A DNA stretch of 29,150 nucleotides from Parvicella sp041583015 (GTDB lineage: Bacteria; Bacteroidota; Bacteroidia; Flavobacteriales_D; Parvicellaceae): positions 1 through 29,150 of the forward strand of contig JBFHGR010000036.1 of NCBI GenBank assembly GCA_041583015.1, given 5' to 3'. Position 1 is the stretch's first letter. The number at the start of each line of letters is the position of its first letter. Both the position numbers and the translations under genes were made by a program. Positions 17,474-25,377 of the stretch are shown here, one piece after another. The notes under the pieces are model-generated. The model was not told the origin of the DNA. It saw only the letters and a list, made by a program, of their open reading frames with translations, and did no database searches.

Positions 17474-18217
17474 ATGAAAAGAATATTTATTGGAATATCA
17501 TTAGTTGCAACGTTTGCATTTTCGGCTTGTGATGTATTGACAGAGGTTGCTGATGTAGCTTTGAGTACCGGAAGTGGTGAAGGAGCAGTTGCGGGACTTA
17601 CAAATGACGAAGTTATTTCTGGATTGAAAGAAGCTTTGACTGTAGGTATTAAAAATGGAGCAGATAAAGCATCAATTACAGATGGGTTTTTAAAAAATGA
17701 TTTAATAAAATTACCTTTTCCTCCTGATGTTATTAGGGTTAAAGAAAAATTAGAAGGAACTAGTTTAGGAAAGTCAAAAGTAGAAGAATTTGAAGTGGGA
17801 ATAAATCGAGCAGCTGAACTAGCAAGCAAAGAGGCGGCTCCTATATTTATCAACGCGATTAAAGAAATGTCAATTGGAGATGGATTTGCAATTCTTAAAG
17901 GCTCTGACAATGCAGCTACAAATTATTTGAAAGAAAAAACAACAGCTCAATTAACAGAGAAGTTTTCTCCGATTGTTCAGTCCGCTATAGATAAAGTAAA
18001 TGTTATGTCGATGTGGGGGAAAGTCACAACAGCGTATAATGCTACCACACTATTGACCGGTAAGGATGAAGTAAATACAGACTTAAATAAATACATTACG
18101 GATAGAGCTATTTCGGGACTATTTACCTTGGTTGCTGCAGAAGAATTGAAAATTCGTAAGGATCCTGTAGCGCGAGTAACTGATGTGTTGACAAAAGTTT
18201 TTGGCTCTTTAGATTAA
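17474..18217 (+). CDS. DUF4197 lipoprotein
   Basis: The ATG at 17474 gives 247 residues; a longer frame from 17432 would add 14 residues before the signal and is disfavoured. The N-terminus MKRIFIGISLVATFAFSACD is a lipoprotein signal with the lipobox Cys at 19. The rest matches DUF4197: a Gly-rich, mostly helical protein with LTNDEVISGLKEALTVGIKN, FLKNDLIKLPFPPD near the front, INRAAELASKEAAPIFINAI in the middle and YITDRAISGLFTLVAAEELK at the end. Family members are secreted or lipid-anchored proteins of unknown role in Gram-negatives. It has its own promoter region and a terminator just after it, so it is a single-gene unit. Nothing in the sequence identifies a substrate. Confidence 0.85.
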   Translation: MKRIFIGISLVATFAFSACDVLTEVADVALSTGSGEGAVAGLTNDEVISGLKEALTVGIKNGADKASITDGFLKNDLIKLPFPPDVIRVKEKLEGTSLGKSKVEEFEVGINRAAELASKEAAPIFINAIKEMSIGDGFAILKGSDNAATNYLKEKTTAQLTEKFSPIVQSAIDKVNVMSMWGKVTTAYNATTLLTGKDEVNTDLNKYITDRAISGLFTLVAAEELKIRKDPVARVTDVLTKVFGSLD

Positions 18218-18240
18218 CAATACTTAATTAATAAAGTTAA

Positions 18241-18270
18241 AGCCGTAGCATTATATGTTACGGCTTTTTT
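18241..18270 (+). terminator. Rho-independent terminator after DUF4197 gene
   Basis: Arms AGCCGTAGCA and TGTTACGGCT pair over ten positions with one G-T pair around a TTATA loop. Six T's follow directly, and an A-rich stretch precedes the stem. It lies 24 nt after the DUF4197 stop and 17 nt before the phosphorylase ATG. The weak -7-like box for the downstream pair (TATTTTTA at 18273-18280) comes straight after it. Confidence 0.88.
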
Positions 18271-18286
18271 GTTATTTTTACCTTAT

Positions 18287-19177
18287 ATGAAAAAATCAGT
18301 TGTAGAACATACCAATCCCATAGCGCCTTCAGAATTGATAATAACACCCGAAGGAGCTATTTATCATTTGAACTTATTGCCGCATCAAATTGCAAAAAAT
18401 ATAATTGTAGTAGGAGACCAATATAGAGTTGAGAAAATTTCAAGTTATTTTGATAAAATAGACCATAAAGTTGCTAAGCGGGAATTTGTAACGCATACAG
18501 GGTGGTATAAAGGGAAGCATATCACAGCACTTTCCACTGGAATAGGCTGTGATAATATTGATATCGTAATCAATGAATTGGATGCTTTGGTTAATATCGA
18601 TTTAAAAACTAGAAAGCCTAAAAAGGAGCATACTCAGTTAAATATTGTAAGGTTAGGTACTAGTGGAGCCTTACAAACAGATATCCCCGTAGATGAATTT
18701 GTTATTTCGTCACATGGTCTCGGGTTTGACGGGTTAGCTGGATTTTATGATTGTACTTTTGAAGAAGAAGAAAAGGCATTGAAATCAACTTTCTTAAAAC
18801 AAATCACCTGGCCTTCGGATTGTAATCCGCCTTATTTCGCGAAAGCTTCCGATGTCTTATTGAATCAATTTAAGGAGGGTATGCATGTTGGAATTACTGC
18901 TACAGCAAATGGTTTTTATGGGCCGCAAGGAAGGTCTTTGAGACTAGGAGCAAGAGTGCCAGATTTGAATGAACAATTGAATAAATTTGAGTTTGAAGGT
19001 AAAAGAATTACGAATTTTGAAATGGAAACATCTGCTTTGTATAGTTTGAGCGGAATGCTTGGTCATCACGCGGTGACTGTCTGCGCAATTATTGCAAATA
19101 GATTTTCAAAAACATACAGTGAGGATTATAATATCCCAGTTGGCAAACTGATCAAAATTGTGCTAGATAGATTTTAA
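18287..19177 (+). CDS. Uridine phosphorylase-like nucleoside phosphorylase
   Basis: The ATG at 18287 gives 296 residues; the frame upstream overlaps the terminator and is not used. It belongs to the PNP/UDP family: GDQYR at 43-47, STGIGCDN at 83-90, VRLGTSGAL at 121-129 (phosphate loop), FYGPQGR at 210-216 and NFEMETSAL at 243-251. The Phe-Tyr-x-x-Gln-Gly-Arg motif matches the Gln and Arg that contact the uracil ring in uridine phosphorylases, so uridine plus phosphate to uracil and ribose-1-phosphate is the likely reaction. The enzyme should be cytoplasmic. Its stop overlaps the start of the SirB1-like gene by one base, so the two are co-translated. A specificity for another pyrimidine nucleoside remains possible. 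Confidence 0.9.
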   Translation: MKKSVVEHTNPIAPSELIITPEGAIYHLNLLPHQIAKNIIVVGDQYRVEKISSYFDKIDHKVAKREFVTHTGWYKGKHITALSTGIGCDNIDIVINELDALVNIDLKTRKPKKEHTQLNIVRLGTSGALQTDIPVDEFVISSHGLGFDGLAGFYDCTFEEEEKALKSTFLKQITWPSDCNPPYFAKASDVLLNQFKEGMHVGITATANGFYGPQGRSLRLGARVPDLNEQLNKFEFEGKRITNFEMETSALYSLSGMLGHHAVTVCAIIANRFSKTYSEDYNIPVGKLIKIVLDRF

Positions 19178-20028
19178 TGATGGACAATGAAGCTGAAATA
19201 AATGCATTGATAAATCTTGTTGATGATGAGGATGAAGCGATTTACTTTCAAATTCGAGAAAAATTATTGAGTCATGGTGTAGATGCTATACCGTATCTTG
19301 AGAATGCATGGGAGCATAGAGATTTGGGGCAGGAGTTTCAATCAAGAGTTGAAGATCTTATTCACGATATACAGTTTACTGACGTAACAGAAAGCTTGAA
19401 GCAATGGGTAGACAAAGGTGGGGTAAGTTTGATTACAGGGATTTTACTTTTAAACAAGCATCATTACCCAGAATTGAATATTTCTCATGTTAAAAGCCGA
19501 ATAGAAGATATTGTTGTTGCAATAAAAGCAAATTGGAATGAGAATTTAAGTGGACGACAAAAAGTTGTAGCCATCAATCGAGCATTGTTTTCTCATTTTA
19601 ATTTTATAGGAGATAATAAAGATTATTATGCCCCATCTAATTCGATTTTAAGTAAGGTCCTTGAAAGAAGAAAGGGAAATCCTTTAATGCTTTCTATTTT
19701 GTATATGGAAGTGGCAAGACAGTTAGGTGTTAATATTGTTGGTATCAATTTGCCTAGACACTTTGTGGTAGCGCTAAAAGAAAAGTCAGAGATTCAATTT
19801 TATATTTCGCCATTTAACAATGGAACTGTTATGACTTTGGCAGATATAAAAGACTATTTGCTAAGGCTAAATTTACCTTTTGATGAAACTTTTTTAGAGG
19901 AATGCAGTAACATTGCAATAGTGAAAAGAGTATTGCTCAATTTGAGTAATAGTTATATGAAGTTGAAAAACAAGGAAAAAGTAGAAGAGATTAATTTTTT
20001 GTACAAAATTGTAAAAGGTGGTAGTTGA
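19177..20028 (+). CDS. SirB1-like transglutaminase-fold protein
   Basis: A 283-residue cytoplasmic protein matching the SirB1/UPF0162 family: the core VLERRKGNPLMLSILYMEVA (about residues 164-183) and GINLPRHFVVAL (about 190-205) are conserved, as is the mainly helical C-terminal region. A leading acidic helical section (MMDNEAEINALINLVDDEDE) precedes it. Two ATGs are adjacent at 19177 and 19180; the first overlaps the upstream stop (TAATG). SirB1 proteins have a transglutaminase/peptidase-like fold, but their function is not settled. Pairing with a nucleoside phosphorylase is an arrangement worth noting; no shared pathway is evident. Confidence 0.88.
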   Translation: MMDNEAEINALINLVDDEDEAIYFQIREKLLSHGVDAIPYLENAWEHRDLGQEFQSRVEDLIHDIQFTDVTESLKQWVDKGGVSLITGILLLNKHHYPELNISHVKSRIEDIVVAIKANWNENLSGRQKVVAINRALFSHFNFIGDNKDYYAPSNSILSKVLERRKGNPLMLSILYMEVARQLGVNIVGINLPRHFVVALKEKSEIQFYISPFNNGTVMTLADIKDYLLRLNLPFDETFLEECSNIAIVKRVLLNLSNSYMKLKNKEKVEEINFLYKIVKGGS

Positions 20029-20126
20029 CGGATGAAACCGTGCTATTTGTCGATAAAACTAACTTAATTAACATTAAATTGGTGATTACAATTAAATATT
20101 CAAAAAAAATGAATAATTTCGTGTTG

Positions 20127-20134
20127 TAACTTTG
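20127..20134 (+). promoter_or_regulatory. -7 box (TAACTTTG) of the siaB-like gene
   Basis: TAACTTTG matches TAnnTTTG exactly and lies 23 nt before the ATG at 20158, in the 129-nt gap after the SirB1-like gene. The upstream 19-20 nt are AT-rich without a clear TTTG. The short leader has no strong Shine-Dalgarno, as is usual in this phylum. It suggests the siaB/siaC pair is its own transcription unit. Confidence 0.5.
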
Positions 20135-20157
20135 AATTAAAGTAGGGTAATTAATTG

Positions 20158-20739
20158 ATGAGGGCATCTGCAAATAGTGTTAAAGAATTATGTCGGGAAA
20201 GATATGATGATATTTTAGAGTATCATCGTATTAATGATGGTGCCGAAGAATTCGTATCTAGATTTGGAGAGTTTTCTCAAGACTATGTTAATCAAGTTTC
20301 TTCAGAAATTGAAGAGAGAATGCTAGAGGATGGAGATAGGAAAGTGGTGGTAAAAAGGATGTTTAGCATTATCGTAGAAGGGTTACAAAATATAAGACTA
20401 CATGGCGAAAAAGATAAGGAAGGTAATCAAACTTCCTTTTTTATGCTGCTAAGAAATAAAGAACATTACTTTATTTATTTAGGGAATCTAGTCTTAAAAA
20501 ATAATATAGATAAAATAAAAGAAAGAATAACGCAAGTTAATGCAATGGATAAAGATCAAGTGAAGGAACTTTATCTTTCTGTATTGACCAACGGTGTTAT
20601 AAGTAGTAAGGGTGGCGCAGGATTAGGATTTATCACAATGTCAATGAAATCTTTAAACCAATTAGAGGGATCATTTGTTGATATTGATGAAGAAATTAGT
20701 CATTATGATCTGAGAATAACATTGGATAGACAAAAGTGA
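20158..20739 (+). CDS. siaB: SiaB-like GHKL-fold protein kinase
   Basis: A 193-residue cytoplasmic protein. Helical N-terminal part, then a GHKL-type ATP-binding fold: IIVEGLQNIRLHGE (about residues 75-88) looks like an N-box with Glu/Asn/His, and SSKGGAGLGFITMSMKSL (about 148-165) is the glycine-rich ATP lid. This matches SiaB family proteins, which phosphorylate SiaC. The ATG at 20158 is used in preference to the TTG just before it. The stop overlaps the SiaC start (TGATG), so the two are coupled. In Pseudomonas the set also has a PP2C phosphatase SiaA and a diguanylate cyclase SiaD; here those are not adjacent. Confidence 0.85.
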   Translation: MRASANSVKELCRERYDDILEYHRINDGAEEFVSRFGEFSQDYVNQVSSEIEERMLEDGDRKVVVKRMFSIIVEGLQNIRLHGEKDKEGNQTSFFMLLRNKEHYFIYLGNLVLKNNIDKIKERITQVNAMDKDQVKELYLSVLTNGVISSKGGAGLGFITMSMKSLNQLEGSFVDIDEEISHYDLRITLDRQK

Positions 20740-21107
20740 TGACAGATTTACATGTAAATAGGACTAAGAACTCACCTGAAGTCGAAGGTAGTTTAAAAAA
20801 ATCGAGGTTAAATATTACAGGCAATTCTTTTCCGGAGAATGCTCAAAAATTTTATGCAGAGATAGCAAATTGGGTAGAGGTTTTAGCAAAGTCTTCAGAC
20901 TCCATTGAAATAAATTGTGATATTAATTACATGGCATCTTCTTCATTGATAAGTTTTTTGGACTTATTGAAAAAATGCGAAAGTAAATTTGGTCCAAATC
21001 ATTGTGTGTTAAATTGGAATTATGAAAGTGACGATGATGACGCGCAAAGAACTGGCGAAGATTTTAGAAAGATTGTTGAAATGACAATTCATTTATTGCC
21101 TTATTAA
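20739..21107 (+). CDS. siaC: SiaC-like regulatory phosphoprotein (DUF1987)
   Basis: A 122-residue cytoplasmic protein of the DUF1987/SiaC family. It resembles a STAS-like partner-switch phosphoprotein: a strand-helix core with INCDINYMASSSLISFLDLL (about 58-77), where the serines at 67-69 correspond to the phosphorylated Thr region of Pseudomonas SiaC (Thr68 there). The Asn-Thr found in most family members is Ala-Ser here, so the exact phospho-site is uncertain. The ATG at 20739 is preferred over the GTG at 20736. Its stop lies one base from that of the convergent barrel gene. The kinase is the upstream SiaB-like protein; what it then controls is unknown. Confidence 0.85.
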   Translation: MTDLHVNRTKNSPEVEGSLKKSRLNITGNSFPENAQKFYAEIANWVEVLAKSSDSIEINCDINYMASSSLISFLDLLKKCESKFGPNHCVLNWNYESDDDDAQRTGEDFRKIVEMTIHLLPY

Positions 21108-21108
21108 T

Positions 21109-21759
21109 TTACTTGATAGGATTAAATCGTACGTTTAAACCTATACTACAAAAATAAGGAGACGAGCCTATTCCCAACTCACCAAACCATCCAAATACCC
21201 TTCCGAAATAATGTCTAAAACCTGCTAATGCTTGAATAGAAGGGTAGGTTGCGGGTAAGTTAAAGTCAGAGACTGGTGTTTCAAATAATGTTTCCGCATT
21301 GGTTTTGCCTGAGATATTAATTTTCCAATGTGTAAGTCCTACTCTTAAACCTGTGTAAAATTCAAAATTTTCATGAGAACTATGGTGGTATAGAACTCTC
21401 AAACCATAGTTTCTTTTTTGTGTAGATATGGTTGCGCTGGACTGAACTATTGTGTTTTGAATGGTGTCTTCAAATGCATCTGTCCAATAAAATTGTTTGT
21501 GCGTGTATGCAAGTCCGATGCTGATGTTTTTGGAGATGCAAACATCTAGCATTCCATTAACGAGCATTGTAGTTTGAACTTTAGAATCCAATCCAGCTTC
21601 TTGTAGACCAAGGTTAGTTATTCCCTTAAGTGACATATTGGATAGGGAAGCTCCTGTCCCTCCTGAAAGCACAATTTCATATGGCTTGTCTTGAGCAAAG
21701 GATGCTATCGAAAGTGTAATTATTAAAAATGAAGTAAGGGTGTTTTTAAGATTTAACAT
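21109..21759 (-). CDS. Outer-membrane beta-barrel-like protein
   Basis: A 216-residue protein with signal peptide MLNLKNTLTSFLIITLSIAS (FAQ cleavage) and repeated strand-like segments (YEIVLSGGTGASLSNMSL, ISIGLAYTHKQFYW, NYGLRVLYHHSSHENFEFYT, LRVGLTHWKINI, IQALAGFRHYFGRVFGWFGE, LGIGSSPYFCSIGLNVRF). That pattern fits an outer-membrane barrel. Its start lies inside the end of the membrane-protein gene (14-nt overlap). It is the last gene of the HMG-CoA lyase run and ends one base from the siaC stop, leaving no room for a terminator between them. Function unknown. Confidence 0.7.
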   Translation of the reverse strand: MLNLKNTLTSFLIITLSIASFAQDKPYEIVLSGGTGASLSNMSLKGITNLGLQEAGLDSKVQTTMLVNGMLDVCISKNISIGLAYTHKQFYWTDAFEDTIQNTIVQSSATISTQKRNYGLRVLYHHSSHENFEFYTGLRVGLTHWKINISGKTNAETLFETPVSDFNLPATYPSIQALAGFRHYFGRVFGWFGELGIGSSPYFCSIGLNVRFNPIK

Positions 21760-22168
21760 GCTTTTGCTTAAGGAATTTGTAAAAGTTAAATCCTACTACG
21801 CAAAGGATTAATGTCAGCCAAAAGAAGTAGCCGTACAATAAAATATCTAATCCTCCATATTTTATTATCCACGAAAAACCTCCAATAACAGTAAGGGTGG
21901 AAAGCAGTGAAAGCGGTATAAGTTTCAGTTCTTTTCTGTATGACCAAATAATTAAAATTAGCAACAACACAGGTGTAAAAATAGTACCCATTATGATGAG
22001 GTAATTTCCATAAGATTCTGTTAGTATTAATCTAAAGAAATTGGCAGCCAAACTAAAAACACCATTTAATTCAATGCCAAAACTTAGTTTCACGATTGGC
22101 AAAAAGAGACTAACTATAAACAAAACAGATAGTGCCACCGATATAATGATGTTGGTTTTTCTTGTCAT
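21746..22168 (-). CDS. Small integral membrane protein
   Basis: A 140-residue protein with about four hydrophobic segments: residues 6-26 (NIIISVALSVLFIVSLFLPI), about 52-75 (GNYLIIMGTIFTPVLLLILI), about 82-102 and about 108-130. It has no signal peptide and no recognisable family. Lysine-rich ends (MTRKTN and FLKQKHVKS) fit cytoplasmic termini. It is 2 nt after HMG-CoA lyase and overlaps the barrel gene by 14 nt, so all three share a transcript. Role unknown. Confidence 0.68.
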   Translation of the reverse strand: MTRKTNIIISVALSVLFIVSLFLPIVKLSFGIELNGVFSLAANFFRLILTESYGNYLIIMGTIFTPVLLLILIIWSYRKELKLIPLSLLSTLTVIGGFSWIIKYGGLDILLYGYFFWLTLILCVVGFNFYKFLKQKHVKS

Positions 22169-22170
22169 AT

Positions 22171-23040
22171 TTATTTTTTAGGGAAGACATTGTCTGCCAT
22201 TTGAAGGCATTTATAAAAAGCCTCCTCATTTAATCCATGTTCGATATTGTGTTTATTTAAATAAGAAATTAAGTTTTCCGTAGGCATATTTCCAGTCAAA
22301 TCATCTTTGGCCATTGGGCAACCTCCGTAACCTTTTATTGCGCTATCAAATCTAACACAGTTGTTAAGTATAGCAGTGTGAATTTTTTCTTCCCATTTAT
22401 CTGGTGTAGTATGTAGATGAGCTCCGATTTCAACATTGGGAAAGGCGGGAATTAGTTCTTTAAATATCCATTCTATTGTTTTGGGAGATGAACTCCCTAT
22501 GGTATCAGACATGGAAAGAATTTTCACGCCATAATTGTTGATCAATTTATCAGCCCACTCTGCAACAATTTCTGCACTCCAAGGGTCGTCATACGGATTA
22601 CCAAATGCCATAGAGAAGTATGTTACCATATGTTTGTTGTGTTTTAAACACAATTCTTGCACGTCTTGCAATCTTTCCAAAGATTCTTCTATTGTCGAAT
22701 TGATATTTCTTTGCTGAAAAGTTGCAGAGATTGAAAATGGAAATCCTAAATAAGATATTTCATCAAATTGCACAGCATCTTGTGCGCCTCTTTTGTTGGC
22801 AACAATTACCAATAGTTTAGAAATAGTATCTCTTAAATCAAGTAGTCTAATTACTTCAGCAGTATCTCGTAACTGCGGAATTGCCTTGGGAGAAACAAAA
22901 CTTCCCATGTCCAAAGTGTCAAATCCAACTGTAAGCAGTTCGTTGATATATGCAGCCTTGGTAGCGGCTGGAATATAATCATGTAAGCCTTGCATAGCAT
23001 CCCTTGGACACTCTATTATTTTTACGCTATTCTTTTCCAT
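22171..23040 (-). CDS. Hydroxymethylglutaryl-CoA lyase
   Basis: A 289-residue cytoplasmic enzyme of the HMGL-like TIM-barrel family, close to usual length. It cleaves 3-hydroxy-3-methylglutaryl-CoA to acetoacetate and acetyl-CoA, the last step of leucine breakdown. Visible features: IIECPRDAMQ (R13, D14; the usual text is EVGPRDGLQ), SMSDTIGSSSP, AHLHTTPD (H208, H210) and KGYGGCPMAKDDLTGN (C241), the metal ligands and the active-site Cys loop. The altered first motif still keeps the Arg-Asp pair. The ATG at 23040 follows a -7 box by only about 10 nt. It heads a three-gene run with a membrane protein and a barrel protein, whose link to leucine catabolism is unclear. Confidence 0.9.
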   Translation of the reverse strand: MEKNSVKIIECPRDAMQGLHDYIPAATKAAYINELLTVGFDTLDMGSFVSPKAIPQLRDTAEVIRLLDLRDTISKLLVIVANKRGAQDAVQFDEISYLGFPFSISATFQQRNINSTIEESLERLQDVQELCLKHNKHMVTYFSMAFGNPYDDPWSAEIVAEWADKLINNYGVKILSMSDTIGSSSPKTIEWIFKELIPAFPNVEIGAHLHTTPDKWEEKIHTAILNNCVRFDSAIKGYGGCPMAKDDLTGNMPTENLISYLNKHNIEHGLNEEAFYKCLQMADNVFPKK

Positions 23041-23050
23041 CTATATTGTT

Positions 23051-23081
23051 CAAAATTAGTTTTTTTTGTCTAGAAAACAAT
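23051..23081 (-). promoter_or_regulatory. Promoter of HMG-CoA lyase with very short leader
   Basis: Minus-strand TAATTTTG (23051-23058) matches the -7 box exactly; ATTG (23078-23081) is one mismatch from the -33 box at a 19-nt spacer. The ATG at 23038-23040 begins about 10 nt after the -7 box, so the leader would be only a few bases and the mRNA nearly leaderless. Confidence 0.55.
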
Positions 23082-23087
23082 AGACAA
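23066..23087. promoter_or_regulatory. Inverted repeat TTGTCTA-N8-TAGACAA over the -33 region
   Basis: Perfect 7-nt arms with an 8-nt spacer cover the -33 element of the HMG-CoA lyase promoter. Overlap with the promoter suits a repressor site. A run of A's, not T's, follows on the minus strand, so it does not look like the terminator of the upstream PorE-like gene. No regulator gene is adjacent. Confidence 0.4.
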
Positions 23088-23099
23088 TTTGGAATTGAA

Positions 23100-25376
23100 C
23101 TAGAACTTGAATTTTTTCCCTGTTAAAAATATTTCGGTTCTCCTGTTAGCTGCGTGTTCTTCGGGGGTACAGTCCACGCCATTAGCACATTTGTTGACTA
23201 ATTTCGTTTCGCCATAACCTACCGCTTTTATTCGCTCTTTCGGAATTCCTTTTTTGATAAGGTACTTTACGGCAGATTTTGATCTGTTTTCGGATAATTT
23301 GAGATTGTACGAATCTTTACCTTTACTATCAGTATGAGAGGCAAAAGTCACAATAATGTGATAATTTTTTTTCATTAGAATATATAATTTATCCAATTGT
23401 TCCGCAGAATTTGCATTTATTTCGTAACTGTTGGTTTCGTAGTAGATACTTGGTAAATTAAAACTTTCATTTTGCAATATTTCAATTCTGACATTTTCTT
23501 CGTTTAGAATTTTAAAAACATCAGCATCCTCTTTTAATCTAATATAGGTGAATTCAGAGTTGCCTTCTCTAAATGGTTGGGCTATCATTTTACCCATTCT
23601 GTCCAAAAGTACTAAACTAACTTCATCTTCTGTACCAATTTTAATAGTGTAGTTGGAGGTTGGGATTAGCGTTTTAAATTCAAAACTACCATCACGATTG
23701 GTGTAGGTTCTTGCCAGTAAGTTGCCATCTTCATCAAATGCACTTACCTCAAGTCTTTGAGCTAAGTCCCCTTTTAGTTTTTTATAAACGAATCCATTCA
23801 TTCTTATTGTTAATAATGTAGGGTATTCTTCTTCAATGGGAAGGAGTATATTACTTTCGTCATAGTTTAACGGCTTAAATTGAAAGGAGCCGTTTGTATT
23901 AGACATTAAAATAAGTTTCTCACCATTGGCGTTAGTTATATAGATATCCGCTTCGTCTAAGTCGCCAATGGGAAGTATTTTAAAGTTTTTATCAATACTA
24001 AGGTTTCTAAATTCGAATTCACCTCCCTCGCCAGTAGTTGTTCTAGCGATTTCATTGTCTAATTCGTCATAAAGGACAAGCTCTACCCCAGGTTGTTTGA
24101 TTTTTTTGTATTCAAAAACACCTGTCATTGTTGGATATTCGTCTTCCTCTATTTTTTCTAAATGGGTGTAATGGTATATATCATCAAGTCCTTTTCCTCC
24201 TGTTCTATTGGAAGCAAAATAACCTGTTTTGTCATTTATAGCGAATAAACTAAAGTCGTCATATGGAGAGTTTAAAGGTGCTTTAAGGTTGGTTATAACT
24301 TTGTATTGTTCTTTGTTAAGAGCTACAAATAGATCTAACCCTCCATAGCCAAAATGTCCATCTGATGCAAAAAAGAGTTTACCTTCTGAGTAATGGGGAA
24401 AAAGTTCATTTCCAGGAGTATTTATAAGTCCTGGAACAGGTCGAGGGGCACTCCACCCATATCTTCTTGTGTTTTTACAGAAGTATAAGTCAAAATTTCC
24501 ATTAGAGTTTCCCTTGTCACTTGCAAAAAATAGAATTTTCCCATCATCTGAAAATGCAGGATGCATGATAGAATATTCATTGTTATTGTAATCAAAAGGT
24601 TGTGGATCTTCAATTTTTCCATTAATGATTTCAGAATAAAACAAATGCATTCTTTCACTTTTGCCATTACGTTCTAACTGGCAGAAGTATATTGCTGATG
24701 AGTCTGGTGTAAGTGCAACTGGACCGTCATGATACACAGAGCTAAGTTTTGAACTTAATAATTCTTTGCCAGTAAAAGAGGTGTTTGAATTTGTGGTATG
24801 AGAATAATAAATGTCGTAATAATTATTGTGTAGCGCTTCATATTGCGTGTAGTCTACCCAGTCTGTTTCACCAGGGCTGCTGTAAATTAGACCATTTAAA
24901 TAAGGGTGAGGAGCAAATTCAGAAGCAACTGTATTGATTCCTTCAATATTTTCTATTACCCAACTAGAAGAGTCTTTTTTCCATTCGATTAATTGATCAC
25001 AATCTTCGAGGTATTTTTTTGCGATTGGATCTTCATTGGTTTTGTCAACATATATTTGAAAATACTTTCGTGCTTCAGTGAGTTTGTCTACAGCTACTAA
25101 AGAAAAAGCATAGTCTAAAAATGTTTTAGGAAGTGCATCATCAAATGTTATAGCTTTTTCGTATGCTTCTTTTGTTTTTTGGTTTGATTTTGTAACCTTA
25201 TATAATTCACCGAGTTTGGCATAAGTTGCGGATGTTGGGTTTTTATGGATGGCTTTTTCGTAAGCTTTAATAGCATCTAAATAAAGATTCTTTTCATACA
25301 ACTTGTCTCCTTTTTTGATTTGAGAGAAGGCATTTGAAAATACAAACAATAGTATAATTAAATTAAAAATCTTCAT
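23100..25376 (-). CDS. PorE-like TPR/PD40/CRD/OmpA outer-membrane protein
   Basis: Chosen start ATG 25376 (MKIFNLIILLFVFSNAFSQ, signal peptide) gives 758 residues and leaves a 1-nt gap after the PorP/SprF gene; a longer frame to 25418 runs inside that gene. Order: TPR repeats about 20-125, PD40 propeller about 155-405 (FFASDKGN, FFASDGHFGYGGLDLF, YFASNRTGGKGLDDIY), carboxypeptidase-regulatory-like folds about 415-475 and 525-590, OmpA domain about 640-758 with HTDSKGKDSYNLKLSENR (D682 and R697 at the 15-residue spacing of the diaminopimelate-binding pair) and NRRTEIF. This is the layout of Porphyromonas PorE, which ties the T9SS to peptidoglycan. It probably anchors the neighbouring surface complex. 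A housekeeping PorE may exist elsewhere, so this could be a dedicated paralogue. Confidence 0.88.
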   Translation of the reverse strand: MKIFNLIILLFVFSNAFSQIKKGDKLYEKNLYLDAIKAYEKAIHKNPTSATYAKLGELYKVTKSNQKTKEAYEKAITFDDALPKTFLDYAFSLVAVDKLTEARKYFQIYVDKTNEDPIAKKYLEDCDQLIEWKKDSSSWVIENIEGINTVASEFAPHPYLNGLIYSSPGETDWVDYTQYEALHNNYYDIYYSHTTNSNTSFTGKELLSSKLSSVYHDGPVALTPDSSAIYFCQLERNGKSERMHLFYSEIINGKIEDPQPFDYNNNEYSIMHPAFSDDGKILFFASDKGNSNGNFDLYFCKNTRRYGWSAPRPVPGLINTPGNELFPHYSEGKLFFASDGHFGYGGLDLFVALNKEQYKVITNLKAPLNSPYDDFSLFAINDKTGYFASNRTGGKGLDDIYHYTHLEKIEEDEYPTMTGVFEYKKIKQPGVELVLYDELDNEIARTTTGEGGEFEFRNLSIDKNFKILPIGDLDEADIYITNANGEKLILMSNTNGSFQFKPLNYDESNILLPIEEEYPTLLTIRMNGFVYKKLKGDLAQRLEVSAFDEDGNLLARTYTNRDGSFEFKTLIPTSNYTIKIGTEDEVSLVLLDRMGKMIAQPFREGNSEFTYIRLKEDADVFKILNEENVRIEILQNESFNLPSIYYETNSYEINANSAEQLDKLYILMKKNYHIIVTFASHTDSKGKDSYNLKLSENRSKSAVKYLIKKGIPKERIKAVGYGETKLVNKCANGVDCTPEEHAANRRTEIFLTGKKFKF

Positions 25377-25377
25377 A

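Noticed and set aside
17425..17910. 161-residue frame on the minus strand
   Set aside because: It lies opposite the DUF4197 gene, whose protein has a lipobox and family matches; the minus frame has no signal, motif or start context.
23066..23087. Terminator for the PorE-like gene
   Set aside because: The hairpin is followed by A's on the minus strand, not T's, and overlaps the next promoter.
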